A stretch of DNA of 64,000 nt. Source: Turritopsis dohrnii (lineage: Eukaryota; Cnidaria; Hydrozoa; Anthoathecata; Oceaniidae). The notes under the pieces were generated by a model that saw nothing but the letters and a program-made list of their open reading frames with translations, searched no databases and had not been told where the DNA came from. This document shows positions 1 through 10,979 of this stretch, piece after piece. Position 1 is the stretch's first letter, and the number at the start of each line of letters is the position of its first letter. The stretch is from the NCBI GenBank assembly GCA_027922465.2, contig BQMF02000021.1, positions 1,488,001 to 1,552,000 of the forward strand, given 5' to 3'. The translations under genes and the position numbers were made by a program.

Positions 1-58
1 GAGCCACCGACCTTTCCGTTAACAGCCGAGTAACTAGCCAACTGCGCCACAGAACTAC
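1..58 (-). repeat. tRNA-Asn-derived SINE module (cut by window edge)
   Basis: Read on the minus strand this is a tRNA-like sequence. It has an A-box-like TGGCGCAGTTGGCTAG, an anticodon arm around GGCTGTTAACGG and the start of a B box (GGTCGGTGGCTC). The arm and the GTT at the anticodon position resemble eukaryotic tRNA-Asn. There is no acceptor-stem pairing, so it is a SINE head and not a tRNA gene. Related modules lie at 222-289, 47261-47326 and 47467-47525. Confidence 0.6.
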
Positions 59-1198
59 ATGAACCTGAAATGTAAAAACCGCTAGCTTTAGACAGTAACA
101 AAAAAACGGAGGAGAAAAACCAAAAGCCCGTTGTAATGTATTTCTTGCTATTGCAAAAATCCAAAATCGAAATATTTTATGACATATTTAAAAATTCGAA
201 AAAGACTTCAGAAGATCTACATGGGGTCGAACCACCGATCCTTCAGTTAACAGTTGACTATACTAACCAACTGTGCCACGGAAGCCATGAACGTCAGTAT
301 AGATATAAACAAGAGCCACGTGGCGCAAAACGGTAACAGCAAAAGTACTTGCCACAAGAATACTTTCGAAATTTTACTTAAAGTTCTTAAAAGTTCTGTA
401 AACGTTATTTCTTGAAATATCTTACTGGTGGAAAACAGGCATAAACGATAATAATGTTTAAAATTACTAACTCGTGTAAATAGGGTCTAATTGTAGCACA
501 CCAGCAATTTAATTTATTAGAGGACAAAAGAATTATACATGCATGAGCTGTTTATAACGTACGTTTTTTATAAGAGCTTATGTAGAAAAAAAAAATCGTT
601 TCTTCGAAAAACACATGTATGTTTGAATTATAATTTCTTGAAACCGAAAATGAATTCGAACAGATAACTTCCTTTTTTTTAACTCGATTTTTGAAAATCT
701 GATGTTCAAAGACAGAACAGATAGCTAACAAACGTAGAAAGTAATAAGAAAGTCTGATCTGTGCTTTACTGACATGAAAAACATATCTATTTTCAAGTGC
801 CAAAGTACATTGATTCAGTACCATAAGTAACTAAAAGTCCCAGTTTTATGTAGACCTTTTTGATTAATATCCATTCCTTCATCTTAAGTGATAAAATATC
901 AAAGAAAACGTATTTTCTACCTTAATTAGCTCTTTTGACTCTTCTGTTTACAAAACGTTGAGAACTTCTTATTAGTTAGAAAAGAATGATCACAGTCCAA
1001 GATAATTATAAGTTTCTTCAATTTATTTTCTGTTTTCACCTTAAAATATATATATCTTCTTTAAAATCCATTTAATAGTGATCAAAGAAACTTTTGTAAA
1101 TCTTTCGCTGACATGCAATGCACGGTGCTTTGGTTTCATGTAAATGCACGCACGAAATTTCAAAAAACCGCTAGGTTTGGACAGTATGAAAAAGAACA
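59..1198 (-). repeat. Composite dispersed repeat with a second SINE module
   Basis: This stretch holds no credible gene. Read on the minus strand, about 890-1198 matches 46975-47240 (shared blocks include the CTGTCCAAACCTAGCGG and TGCATGTCAGCGAAAG stretches). The short block at 130-175 matches 47360-47405 (GCAAGAAATAC, TTACAACCGGC). The two regions are therefore inverted copies of one composite repeat. Between about 300 and 880 there is only low-complexity AT-rich sequence. Confidence 0.6.
222..289 (-). repeat. tRNA-derived SINE module
   Basis: On the minus strand the order is CCGTGGCACAGTTGGTTAG (A-box region), an arm containing AACTGTTAACTGAAGG, then GGTCGGTGGTTCGA-like B-box sequence (here ATCGGTGGTTCGACCCC). 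This is the same family as the window-edge copy and resembles tRNA-Asn. It has no 3' acceptor half and no CCA-type end, so it is a retroposed module and not a functional tRNA. Confidence 0.6.
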
Positions 1199-2762
1199 AG
1201 ATGCCCTTGCAGGCATAAGGATTTCTGCAAAATCAGCTGAAGTATGAAAAAAGAAAGACTACGACATTCTTGAAATTTAAGAAAAGTTTAATCCGCAATA
1301 TATATTTATTAAATTTCTGATCATGTACTCCCCAAAAATCTGGAAAAACATAATTGTCACTATGCAAAACTTATACCAATAAACATCAATAAACTTGATT
1401 ATATCTGAATGACATATGTTCTTTATTTTGTTGGTACGAAATGATATTAAGTATTCAGTGATCAATTCAGATAAGACAATGAGTATGCATGTAAGTCAAT
1501 GTAAATGTTATGAATTTAATATGTATTGTCAATCTTCCTAACAAAATTCCTAAGGACAAAAAGGAAAGCGTAGATTTTAATGATACGAAATACATCCATA
1601 TACATACAAAATCAACATACATAACTGAAACTTAAACTTAAAAACTTAGAAACTTAAAAAAACATTAAATTTTTAATTACGCATACACCCCAGGAAATTA
1701 TTAAAGCATAGCTGACACAATATGAAACTTACGTTAACTGCCAGTAAACTTAATGAACAAAAGAACAATAAATTTAAATAGATGCTGTAAGATATCACAG
1801 TGATTACGTAAGTCTTTCAATATATACGGTCAATCTTCCTAATAACGAAAAGACTTCCCAAACAAAAAAAAGTAAACAAAGATTTGGATTATGTAAATAT
1901 GTGATCCAAATCAGCAAACATAACTGAAAGCAGTTAAAATTTACAAACAGTCGAGATAAGTTTTCTATTTGCTATCGTAAATAGGAAGTCCCATTCCTAA
2001 TTAAGGGCATTGATAATAATACAGCCAAGAACCATACAAGTAAATATGCTAACATAGCTTAGAGAAATATCAAACATTAAAATGATGCAGGCAGAGGTTA
2101 GACAGATATTCTTGTTGTTGGAGCTGAAGAGGAAACTGAGTATCCAGAACTTAAAAGGCATTTCAGCCCACAGATGAAACAAACGAGCTTTTGTATTTAG
2201 AAAAGCTTAAAAGAATACCAGACATTTTCAAAAAAAACAAAACCCTTTTCTTTTTGACACACTGTTTTTATAAAACATTGAGAACTTGTTTTTAAAAAAG
2301 AATGAACACAGTAGAATCTTTGTAAGATAATCATAAATTTCTACCCTCTACTGTCGGTCTGGGAACTGTAAATCTATTCAACATTGATAAATCAACTTTT
2401 GGAAGTTTCTTCGGTCACGCTGTAGTGTACCATTTTGTGAACGGCGTGCAAATGTAAGTCGAAAAATACCCGGATGATCACATGGTGGAAATTCAAGCCA
2501 ATAAACTAGCGCTACTTAAAGTTAATTAGCACCCTTTCGTAATAGTGGCGCTTCATGCACCAATGAACTTTTAGACGGTGGCTGTATGAACCAATGAACT
2601 TCGAAATAAAAAAATCGCTGGGTTTGGACAGTAAGATGAAAAAAAAAAAAAAAAAAAAAAAAATAAGAAAAACAACGACGAAAGTAAAGGCTTTCTTGCT
2701 TACGCAGAAATCCAAAAACCAAAGCCGGTTGTAAGGTATTTCTTGCTTTCGCAGAAATCTAA
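1199..2762. repeat. Dispersed repeat, copy 1 (starts CAAGATGCCC, ends CGCAGAAATC)
   Basis: It begins CAAGATGCCCTTGCAGGCAT and ends in GGTATTTCTTGCTTTCGCAG-type sequence. The internal text at about 1490-2330 reappears at 5270-6160 in the same orientation, so 1199-2762 and 4634-6515 are direct copies. A run of 24 A residues lies near 2640. Short ORFs here are frame noise, and no transposase or reverse transcriptase motif is visible. The class is unknown; both ends carry the GGATTTCTGC motif in opposite orientation. Confidence 0.55.
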
Positions 2763-3423
2763 TAACGTTTTGTTTTTATCATTATTGTTAGTTTTATATT
2801 CCACGTTGACTTGGCTTTGAAAACAATACAACAACTAAATACAAAGAAACTAACTGATTAAACATTTTGGACAAAAAGCAGCCGTGGCAGAACGTGGCAG
2901 CATATTTTCGGTTTGCCACTAACTCTTGCCTGACTGTCTGAGATGGGTGAACTTTTTTTTTGAGCAATCAAAATGTTTAAAAACCGATAGGTAAAAAAAA
3001 AAACAAAAGGGTTTTTTTTTTGCTTTTCTTTTAATAAATTAATTTCTTCTTTTAATTGTTAAGCGTTCTGATCGAACGTTTTTTTATTCTATTTATTCAT
3101 TTGGCACGTGCCTTTTTTTTCTCCTCCCGTGTAAACTTTTTAAGAAGAGAAACCATTTTCCCCTTACGTTTGATAGCACCCATGTTAGAGCGCGTAACTT
3201 TTTTAAAACAAAAGCTAATAAAAAGTTGAAGTTTTCTCTCTCTACGTTTTGAGTGTATTGTTACACTGATAAAAGATTGGTTTTACCAGAGGTTGTGACT
3301 TCGAATCTGCTTCTGGTTGAGCACAAGTTGTACGAGCCGTTTATAAGGAAATTTGACGTTTATTGATACAGTGATACAGAGCAGGTGGACATGGGCGTCG
3401 AGTGACGCCGCCTTGGCGGCTAG
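2763..3423 (+). mobile_element. Plus-strand Helitron unit A (5' end missing)
   Basis: It is nearly identical to 3475-4132. It ends with the Helitron-like 3' terminus: a hairpin GCCGCCTTGGCGGC running into CTAG at 3420-3423. The 5' end is replaced by the preceding dispersed repeat. There is no Rep/helicase ORF, so it is non-autonomous. CTAG is followed by two copies of TCTATATAG and then by the next unit. Confidence 0.65.
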
Positions 3424-3441
3424 TCTATATAGTCTATATAG

Positions 3442-4132
3442 TCTATATATTGGCTGGTGAACCAATAGGAATAACGTTTTGTTTTTATCATTATTGTTAG
3501 TTTTATATTCCACGTTGACTTGGCTTTGAAAACAATACAACAACTAAATACAAAGAAACTAACTGATTAAACATTTTGGACAAAAAGCAGCCGTGGCAGA
3601 ACGTGGCAGCATATGTTCGGTTTGCCACTAACTCTTGCCTGACTGTCTGAGATGGGTGAACTTTTTTTTTGAGCAATCAAAATGTTTAAAAACCGATAGG
3701 TAAAAAAAAAACAAAAGGGTTTTTTTTTTGCTTTTCTTTTAATAAATTAATTTCTTCTTTTAATTGTTAAGCGTTCTGATCGAACGTTTTTTTTATTCTA
3801 TTTATTCATTTGGCACGTGCCTTTTTTTTCTCCTCCCGTGTAAACTTTTTAAGAAGAGAAACCATTTTCCCCTTACGTTTGATAGCACCCATGTTAGAGC
3901 GCGTAACTTTTTTAAAACAAAAGCTAATAAAAAGTTGAAGTTTTCTCTCTCTACGTTTTGAGTGTATTGTTACACTGATAAAAGATTGGTTTTACCAGAG
4001 GTTGTGACTTTGAATCTGCTTCTGGTTGAGCACAAGTTGTACGAGCCGTTTATAAGGAAATTTGACGTTTATTGATACAGTGATACAGAGCAGGTGGACA
4101 TGGGCGTCGAGTGACGCCGCCTTGGCGGCTAG
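3442..4132 (+). mobile_element. Plus-strand non-autonomous Helitron unit B
   Basis: It starts TCTATATATTGGCTGG, the TC-type Helitron 5' end. It ends GCCGCCTTGGCGGCTAG, a hairpin followed by CTAG. With unit A and the partial unit C (from 4151) it makes a head-to-tail tandem of period 709. Each junction carries CTAG, then TCTATATAG twice, then the next TC end. No conserved protein is encoded. Confidence 0.75.
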
Positions 4133-4150
4133 TCTATATAGTCTATATAG

Positions 4151-6784
4151 TCTATATATTGGCTGGTGAACCAATAGGAATAACGTTTTGTTTTTATTAT
4201 TATTGTTAGTTTTATATTCCAAGGACCACCGTTGACTTGGCTTTGAAAACAATACATCAACTAAATACAAAGAAATTAACTGTTTAAACATTTTTGACAA
4301 AAAGCAGCAGTGGCATAACATGGCAGCATGATCGGTTTGCCAGTGTTGTATCCTAACGCTTGCATGACTGTCTGAGACGGGTGAACTTTTTTTTTGAGCA
4401 ATCAAAATGTTTAAAGACCGATAGGTAAAAAAAGGGTATCATGAAACAAAATATTTTTTTGCTTTTCTTTTAACAATTTTAATTTTTTTTTAATTGTTAT
4501 GCCCTTCAGATCGAACGTGTTTTTTATTCACTTCATTCATTTAGCACGTGCCTTTCTTTCTCCCTCCCTTGTGATCTTTTTAAGAAGAGAAACCATTTCC
4601 CCTACTTTTGATAGCACCCATGTTAGAAAAAAAGCTAACAAGATGCCCTGACAGGCATAAGGATTTCTGCGAAACCAGCTGAAGCATGAAAAATGAAAGG
4701 CTAGTGACATTCTTCAAATTTGAAGATTGAATGACTTCTACAATACAACATCACATTTTTGATCACACACTCCCTAGGAGGAATCCATGAAAGCATAACT
4801 GATATATTTATATAGATCAAAAATAGATAAAACAAAAATAGAACGGTAATAGTTAATCCCGCTAGAAAGTTTCTCAACTTTTGTTCATTTGCAAGGATGA
4901 TAGCAATTTACCTTTAAAAAGTGTAAATAGGACTTAACTAAAAACAACAGAAGCTTTTTCACATACAAAGAAAAGAAATACCCGTAAGGTGCGAATCGTA
5001 ACCATGGATACGCATTTTAGATGACAGTTTTTTTTAAAAAGAAACGATGTAAGAGCGAAAAGGAAAAAAAACACAAACTTTTTCGAAAAAAAATATTAAG
5101 AAACAAAGTAAAAGCGAAAAACTCATCAGAAATACTTGCAAAACTTTATATCAATAAACACCAAGAAACTTGATTATATCTGAATGACGTACTGTTCTTT
5201 ATTTTGTTGGTACGAAATGATATTAAGCATTCAGTGATCAATTCAGATAAAACAATGAGTATGCATGTAAGTCAATGTAAATGTTATGAATTTATGAATT
5301 CAATGTCTTGTCTATCATCCTAACAAAATTCCTAATTCACAAGCACAAAAAGGAAAGCGTAGATTTTAATGATACATACATCTATATAAGCATACAAAAT
5401 CAACATACATAACTGAAAACAAAAATTTGTGCTTTAATTTGAGTAACAATATGTCATTGTTATCTTTTTAAATCAGAAACATGCATTACCTGAATTAAAT
5501 TTCATGAAAAGATTATAAAGATTTATTCAGAAACTTAAAAAACATTAAATTTTTAATTACGTATACACACCAGGGCATTATAAAAGGAGAACTGACACAA
5601 TACGAAACTTACATTAACTCCTAATAAACTTAATGAACAAAATAACATCAAATTTATATGCTTTCATATATCACAGTGATTACGTATGTACGGTCAATCT
5701 TCCTAATTAGATTAGGATTATGAAAGATATGACCTAAACTTACCAAAATAAGCAAACATAACTGAAAGCAGAAATTTGAGTTTCAATTAGCTATCGTAAA
5801 TAATAAATCCCCATTCCTAATTCAAAACATTGATAATACAGCCAAGAACTATACAAGTAAATAAGCTAAAATAGCTAGAGAAACATCAAACATAAAATGA
5901 TGCACAGGCAGAGGGTAGACAAGACATTCTTGTGTGTTGTTGGAGCTGAAGAGGAAACTGAGCTGAGCTGTATGTATCCAGAGCTTAAAAAGCACTACAG
6001 CCCACACATGAAACAAACGATATTTTGTATTTAGAAAGGCTTAAAAGAATCCCAGACATTTTTCAAAAAATAAAAGCATTTCTTTTCACACACTGTTTTT
6101 ATAAAACATTGAGAAGAAGAGAATGGACGCAGTAGAATCATTGTAAGATAATTATAAATTTCTCCTCTTTCTCCCTTAAATCTTCTTTTAAATCTGATCA
6201 ATAATGATCAATCAACACGTGGAAGTCTAAGTGGGTTTCTTCGGTTTCTTCTACCATTATGCGAACGGCGTGCAAATGTGAAGTCGAAAAATACCCGGAT
6301 GATCACATGGCGGAAATTCAAGCCAATAAACTAGCGCTATTAAATTTAATTAGCACCCTTTCGTAATAGTGGCGCTTTATGCATCAATGAATTTTGAGAC
6401 GGCGGGTGTATGAACCAATGAACTTTGAGATTAAAAAATCGTTAGGTTTGGACAGTAAGAAAAAAAAGAACAAAGCCGGTTTTAAGGTATTTCTTGCTTA
6501 CGCAGAAATCCAATAATAAGTTGAAGTTCTCTCTCTCTACGTTTTGAGTGTATTGTTAAAGTGAAAAACGATTGGTTTTAAAAAGTTAATAAATAGCACA
6601 TCATGAAATTTAGGGTTTTTGGAACCATTGTTTAAACTGATATTTAAAATTTGATTTGGAATCTGCCTCTGGCTGAACACAAGTTGTACGAGCCGTTTTT
6701 AAGGAAATATGAGGTTTATTGGGGCTCCGGGGTGACGCAGAGCAGATGCACATGATCGGCGAGTGACGCCGCCTTGGCGGCTAG
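4151..6784 (+). mobile_element. Plus-strand Helitron unit C, interrupted by a dispersed repeat
   Basis: It opens with the same TCTATATATTGGCTGG and closes with GCCGCCTTGGCGGCTAG at 6781-6784. The body is more diverged than units A and B. It is interrupted near 4634: the Helitron text stops after an AAAAAGCTAA stretch and resumes at about 6516 with ATAAGTTGAAG, exactly where units A and B continue. The interruption is the dispersed repeat at 4634-6515. Confidence 0.65.
4634..6515. repeat. Dispersed repeat, copy 2, inserted in Helitron unit C
   Basis: It begins CAAGATGCCCTGACAGGCAT and ends GCTTACGCAGAAATCCAA. It is collinear with 1199-2762. Because it interrupts a Helitron whose uninterrupted relatives are next door, its ends can be set within a few bases. 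No coding motif is visible. Short AT-rich direct repeats flank it, but a clean target duplication could not be settled by eye. Confidence 0.55.
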
Positions 6785-7564
6785 TCATTATATTAATAGC
6801 CGACTCTTTGCTTGTTTGTTTGTCTGTTTGTTTGTTTATTTGTTTTTGTCTGTCATGCAAAATGATGTCGGTGACAAGTGCAAATGATAGCTTGGTGCCT
6901 ATCCAGTTCGATATCACACTCTAAGGGTCATTCCTTTTCTCGGATGTCATCATACCAAGTGCGCGGACGAAACTTTCAATCCGACATATGTTCATTTCTG
7001 GCCATTTCTTGGATAAACGAACATTGTTGTTCATTCCCCATTATCTTTTCAAGCAATTTGACCTTTCCGATGTTATACTTGTATGCGGTTCTATCGCAAC
7101 CTGTGACAGAATTAGGGAGATTCATAAAGACGGCGAGCCTGTTACACAAAAAAAGTAAATTACTTGTGAGAATCAAAATAATAAAAAGTTAGTTTAGAGA
7201 TTAAAAGCCTTTTTTTTGGAAAAAATTCACGAACAACTCTACTAAGTTATATATTATTCCCTACAAATCTATAGAAAAATAGTTTCCCTAAACGTCGCGT
7301 TCTATTTGAGTCTAGATATCAACGCAACCGGGTTCTGGACTCCTTGTCAAAAAGTATTTTAGATGAACGGGTTTTCGACCTAAACGCTTTTTTAAATGCT
7401 TGGTACCTATGTGAGTATTTTGTCTACTTTTGATTTGTTTAAAACATAGTATTTCTGATTAATTTTTTGCTTTTCGCTCTTTCATAGTTTCTGTTTTATA
7501 AAATGGGTAACCATGGTTAAGATTCACGTCTTATGCTTATTTCTTTTGTTTGTATCTTAGGGGC
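6785..7564. other. No gene seen; low-complexity TTTG repeats
   Basis: After the Helitron 3' end comes a TTTG/TCTG-rich simple repeat at about 6808-6855. The rest is ordinary AT-rich sequence. ORFs of 66-104 codons overlap on both strands at 6876-7192 without recognisable domains. Confidence 0.4.
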
Positions 7565-7859
7565 TGATTACATGATCCCGCTTAGCCGGGATGAAATTTC
7601 ATCTTGCCTTGCCGAGATGAATTTTAACTCTGTGTTATATGCAAACTTTTCATCCCATTTAGGCGGGACGGGACAAAACTAAACCTGCCTTTAAAAGAGG
7701 AAACGATACTTTTGACAAACTACGCATGCTCAAACCTCAAACTTGTCCCGGTTGACCGGGACGAAGCTACATGGGAAAATTTCATCCCACCTAACCGAGA
7801 TTCCGGCTCTTGTTAGCCTAGATCTCGGTTAGGCGGGATGAAAATTTTATCATGTAATC
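7565..7859. mobile_element. MITE-like element, ends GATTACATGAT
   Basis: It begins GATTACATGATCCCG and ends ATTTTATCATGTAATC, so the outer 11 bases are inverted copies. Inside are several short self-complementary GC-richer blocks, such as CGGGATGAAA and CCCGGTTGACCGGGACG. There is no ORF. The target duplication is unclear. Confidence 0.55.
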
Positions 7860-8770
7860 GTGATGGGAAATTTATGAAAATTTGACCAGGATGCCAAGCC
7901 CTATTTACACTTTTTTTAAAGTAAATTACCGTCAGCCTAGGAGATGAACAAAGGTTGACAACGTTTCATGCTGGATTTCAGACGAATAAGTTTAGATCTA
8001 TTTGTGTTACATATTTCGAGATGAAATGCTGCTACCGTTTGCCATATGGCTCTTGTATTATTTCGTGCCAACAGAATAAAGAATAGTTCATATGATAGCA
8101 TCAGTTATCCTTTCATGAATTCCTGGGGAGTGTGTGATCCAAAATGTAATGCTGTTTTGTAGAAGTCATTCAACCTTCAAATTTCAAAAATACCATTAGT
8201 CTTTCATTTTTCATGCTTCAGCTGGTTTTTCAGAAATCCTTATTACGGCATCTTGTTGTCATTATGATGTTGATTACTTTTCTGCGAATTTAACAAGAAC
8301 AAAGTATAACGAAACAAAATTACGTTTTCAGGCTTCTTCCTGGAATTTAACTGGAATTTAACTGGAATTTTAGTGGGTTTGCAATCCTTTGAGCAACGGC
8401 AATATATCAATTTCAGAGTTTATCACGTCATGAACAAGCGAATTTATTTTGGCTACGTTTCGACAGATACAACTGTCATGGGTCCGTCGACGCATGTTTG
8501 ATATGTAAAACATTGAAAAATTCGAAGGCTGCGTTCCTTCACTAGAAACTACATTGAATTCTCATACTTTAAATCGTAGACTAATCGCCACTTCGGTCGA
8601 AGGAAGAGGAGTATTATAAGTAGTAATAGTCCAAGGGCGTTTTAATACGGTATTCGCTTTCGCTGCTACCGTAAAATGGTTGTTGATCTTTATCTTTAAG
8701 ACTCTTACGTACGAGAGTGAACGGTTTGCTTCACCACTTGCTTCATACTTCAATTTGTGCTTAACACGCA
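7860..8770. repeat. No gene; fragment of the dispersed repeat at 8120-8262
   Basis: About 8120-8262 is an inverted partial copy of the start of the 1199/4634 repeat. It runs GGGGAGTGTGTGATCC through TTTCATTTTTCATGCTTCAG to GGCATCTTGTTG. Nothing else recognisable was found; near 8347-8370 the 11-base string TGGAATTTAAC occurs in short tandem. Confidence 0.45.
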
Positions 8771-9000
8771 TGCTTACTTCGCTCCTTCACATCTGAAAAT
8801 ATTACTACTGCGCATGCTTATTTCATTTTTGTCACAAGTGGGAGTGAAGTTTATTGATACGAGCATCAGTATTTTGAAAATGACAATAACAGGAGACCAT
8901 CTTGACACAAGAAGTGGGAGTAACAGTCAACCCGGAATAAAATCAACCAGCAGGTGGCAGGCAATACAGAAAAGAATCCGACAATAATTTATTAATGAAG
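8770..9000. repeat. Dispersed repeat, shared with 14430-14660
   Basis: The segment containing ACTACTGCGCATGCTTA, CACAAGTGGGAGTGAAGTTT, AGACCATCTTGACACAAG and AAGTGGGAGTAAC recurs in the same order and strand at about 14445-14660. It is a diverged direct repeat about 5.7 kb away. The class is unknown; no coding sequence or clear ends were found. Confidence 0.5.
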
Positions 9001-9552
9001 AGATTTTTTTCTTTCAAACAAGGAAATTTGCGTACATAAGTTTGTAAAATACTGTAAAATTTAACTTTTGTGCAAGTTTTGATAATTTGATCTCTGTACA
9101 ACGATAATTTTAGTCTAATGGAGTTCCTTTTTAAATAAAAGCTTTACAACTTATAGAGAGTTTAGCAGAGCTATGCAGTCGTAACAACCTCGCCTGCACA
9201 AAAGCTACTTTCATTGAAAACTAATGTATATTCCCATTCTTCAGCTACATATATGTTGAAGCATAATAAAAACACCATAATAATATATGATCAAACGTTA
9301 TCTTTTCAATAAATGTACAGTTGACCTCAACGTTTTAAAAACCCTCTCACCTTTCTAAGGAAATCACTAAAAGAGGCTGTTCCTTAGTTATCCAGCCAAT
9401 ACATAGAATATATAAAGTTTTATCGTCTTTCATACTAATGAAAACATCAACAAAAGACTGTAAGAGAAGATGGATAGCATCTGATTTGTTTGGTTTATCG
9501 AGTCCATATGAAACTTTTGTCTCGTTCTTTCAAAAGATTTTATCAGGAGTTG

Positions 9553-9608
9553 TTGATTTGGAATTTTAAGATAAATGTGATCACATTTATCTTAAAATTC
9601 CAAATCAA
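9553..9608. repeat. Perfect spacerless 56-bp palindrome
   Basis: Every base from 9553 to 9580 pairs with its partner from 9581 to 9608. The centre is TGATCA and there is no loop. The arm includes GATTTGGAATTTTAAG. It overlaps a short ORF, which is probably incidental. As single-stranded DNA or RNA it would form a 28-bp hairpin. Confidence 0.9.
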
Positions 9609-9959
9609 ATTGTCATATGTCACCTTAATTCGTCGAGGAAAAGGAAAGCAATATTTCTTTGGATACTTAGGGAGAAAGAAGGAAGAACGAAAAGAAGAGA
9701 AAATGAAGGAGAGGATTATTTACAGTTGCTTAATCTCAATTTCTTTTGAAGGTTACTGATGACTTACTTTACTTACTTCAACCAATCAAGTAATCAAATT
9801 TTCACTTATCTTGCAAAATTGACATAATACGGGGGAATGTTCGTTCAAACAGTCAACTGTGAGCAGCATATGGGAAGCTTTTAACTCGCTGTATTGACGT
9901 GATACAATAGAAAGTAGACACCTTGAAGTTGCTTTTAAAAATACTGATTTTTACTTCGT

Positions 9960-9965
9960 TTTATT
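9960..9965 (-). terminator. AATAAA polyadenylation signal of the GPCR gene
   Basis: TTTATT on the plus strand reads AATAAA on the minus strand, about 43 bases after the GPCR stop codon. This fits a short 3' UTR. Confidence 0.5.
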
Positions 9966-10007
9966 ACTAAAACAAAAAGTGATGCATTCCCAATAAGATT
10001 GGACGGT

Positions 10008-10979
10008 TCATGGCAAAGACTTGCTTTTGCTTCTGTTCTTTTGCTGCTTAAATAATAATTGAAAGCCTTTCCTGAAATTCTTACCCGGCAAAAAAAAAAT
10101 GACAATATCGACACTCGAATTCAAGGGAACAGCAAGTTTTCCGTATTCGGCTAAGTACAGGATTATATGATATGCCGAATGGTTTGGCGGTACAAACATC
10201 ATTATACAGCGACTGATACATTGGAAACCCAGCAGAATTGCGGCGCAGACAGAAATAGCAAACGTTTGGATCAAGATGGTGTTGCGCTGCTTTTTCCTTT
10301 CTACCGGATTGTTCACTTGAAAAATATGCCAGCCAATTAAAATGTTAGAAACAACCAATAACAGCCACGCGATCATAACGCCGGCGACACAATGCGTGTA
10401 AAACACTATATCGCGAAATGACGTGTCACTAAGCGGCACCGGCGCAATCGCGTACGTACTGTTCACCTGCTGAATGCGATATTCAAAAAAGGAAGGGATG
10501 TTGATAAGTGCCGCGGTGAGTGTGATGACGATAATGACGATGTAACACCGATGTGTTGACCGTTCCAAACCGGAAAAAGGAGTTCTTATAGCTGTTACTC
10601 GATCGATTGAAAGGCCTGTAACCAGGAAAAGGCTGCAAAACAAACATAGATACTGAAGTGGATGACCGACATAAACAAAAAACATGTCAAAGACGTACGA
10701 CTGTTTGACGGATGGGTAGGCTGTCGGCAAAACCTCCACCAGCAGTGTCGTCACCAGTAGGCATAAATCTGCGCCGGAGAGCGCCATAAAGTAGGAAATG
10801 CAACTCTGACCACGAAATGGGTGGCAGTTAGAGCATCTTTTCCAGACAGCAATCGATAGGACGTTTCCGATAATTCCCACAACACATATAAGCAGTGTAA
10901 TTGGATAATTGTTTAACCACGTAATATATGTTAACTTTGATTCCATATTGCTTCTAAATAGAAATCGAATTACCTTCAT
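10008..10979 (-). CDS. Rhodopsin-type (class A) G-protein-coupled receptor
   Basis: This 323-residue uninterrupted protein has seven hydrophobic segments, at about 26-47, 62-84, 102-128, 146-165, 192-216, 234-258 and 271-297. TM1 carries GIIGNVLS (Asn39). TM2 carries SGADLCLLV (Asp71). TM3 ends in DRV (126-128) in place of DRY. TM7 has NSSVDIV (from Asn287) where class A receptors have NPxxY. The helix-8 region reads GKNFRKGF and a basic tail follows. An NST glycosylation site (Asn173) lies in the second extracellular loop. Receptors of this build signal from the plasma membrane through heterotrimeric G proteins. The layout recalls peptide/FMRFamide-receptor-like orphans of invertebrates, but the ligand cannot be told. 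Met1 or Met12 could be the start. The absence of introns is common for such receptors. Confidence 0.87.
   Translation of the reverse strand: MKVIRFLFRSNMESKLTYITWLNNYPITLLICVVGIIGNVLSIAVWKRCSNCHPFRGQSCISYFMALSGADLCLLVTTLLVEVLPTAYPSVKQSYVFDMFFVYVGHPLQYLCLFCSLFLVTGLSIDRVTAIRTPFSGLERSTHRCYIVIIVITLTAALINIPSFFEYRIQQVNSTYAIAPVPLSDTSFRDIVFYTHCVAGVMIAWLLLVVSNILIGWHIFQVNNPVERKKQRNTILIQTFAISVCAAILLGFQCISRCIMMFVPPNHSAYHIILYLAEYGKLAVPLNSSVDIVIFFLPGKNFRKGFQLLFKQQKNRSKSKSLP

Larger units (their letters stand above)
9001..10007. other. No gene seen; contains a perfect 56-bp palindrome
   Basis: This is AT-rich spacer downstream of the GPCR gene. Its only remarkable structure is the palindrome at 9553-9608, listed separately. 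Confidence 0.4.

Noticed and set aside
2512..2722. Minus ORFs with poly-Phe
   Set aside because: Produced by a 24-base A run within a dispersed repeat.
6876..7192. 104-codon ORF on the plus strand with overlapping minus ORFs
   Set aside because: No domain, mixed composition, and both strands are equally open; likely chance in AT-rich DNA.
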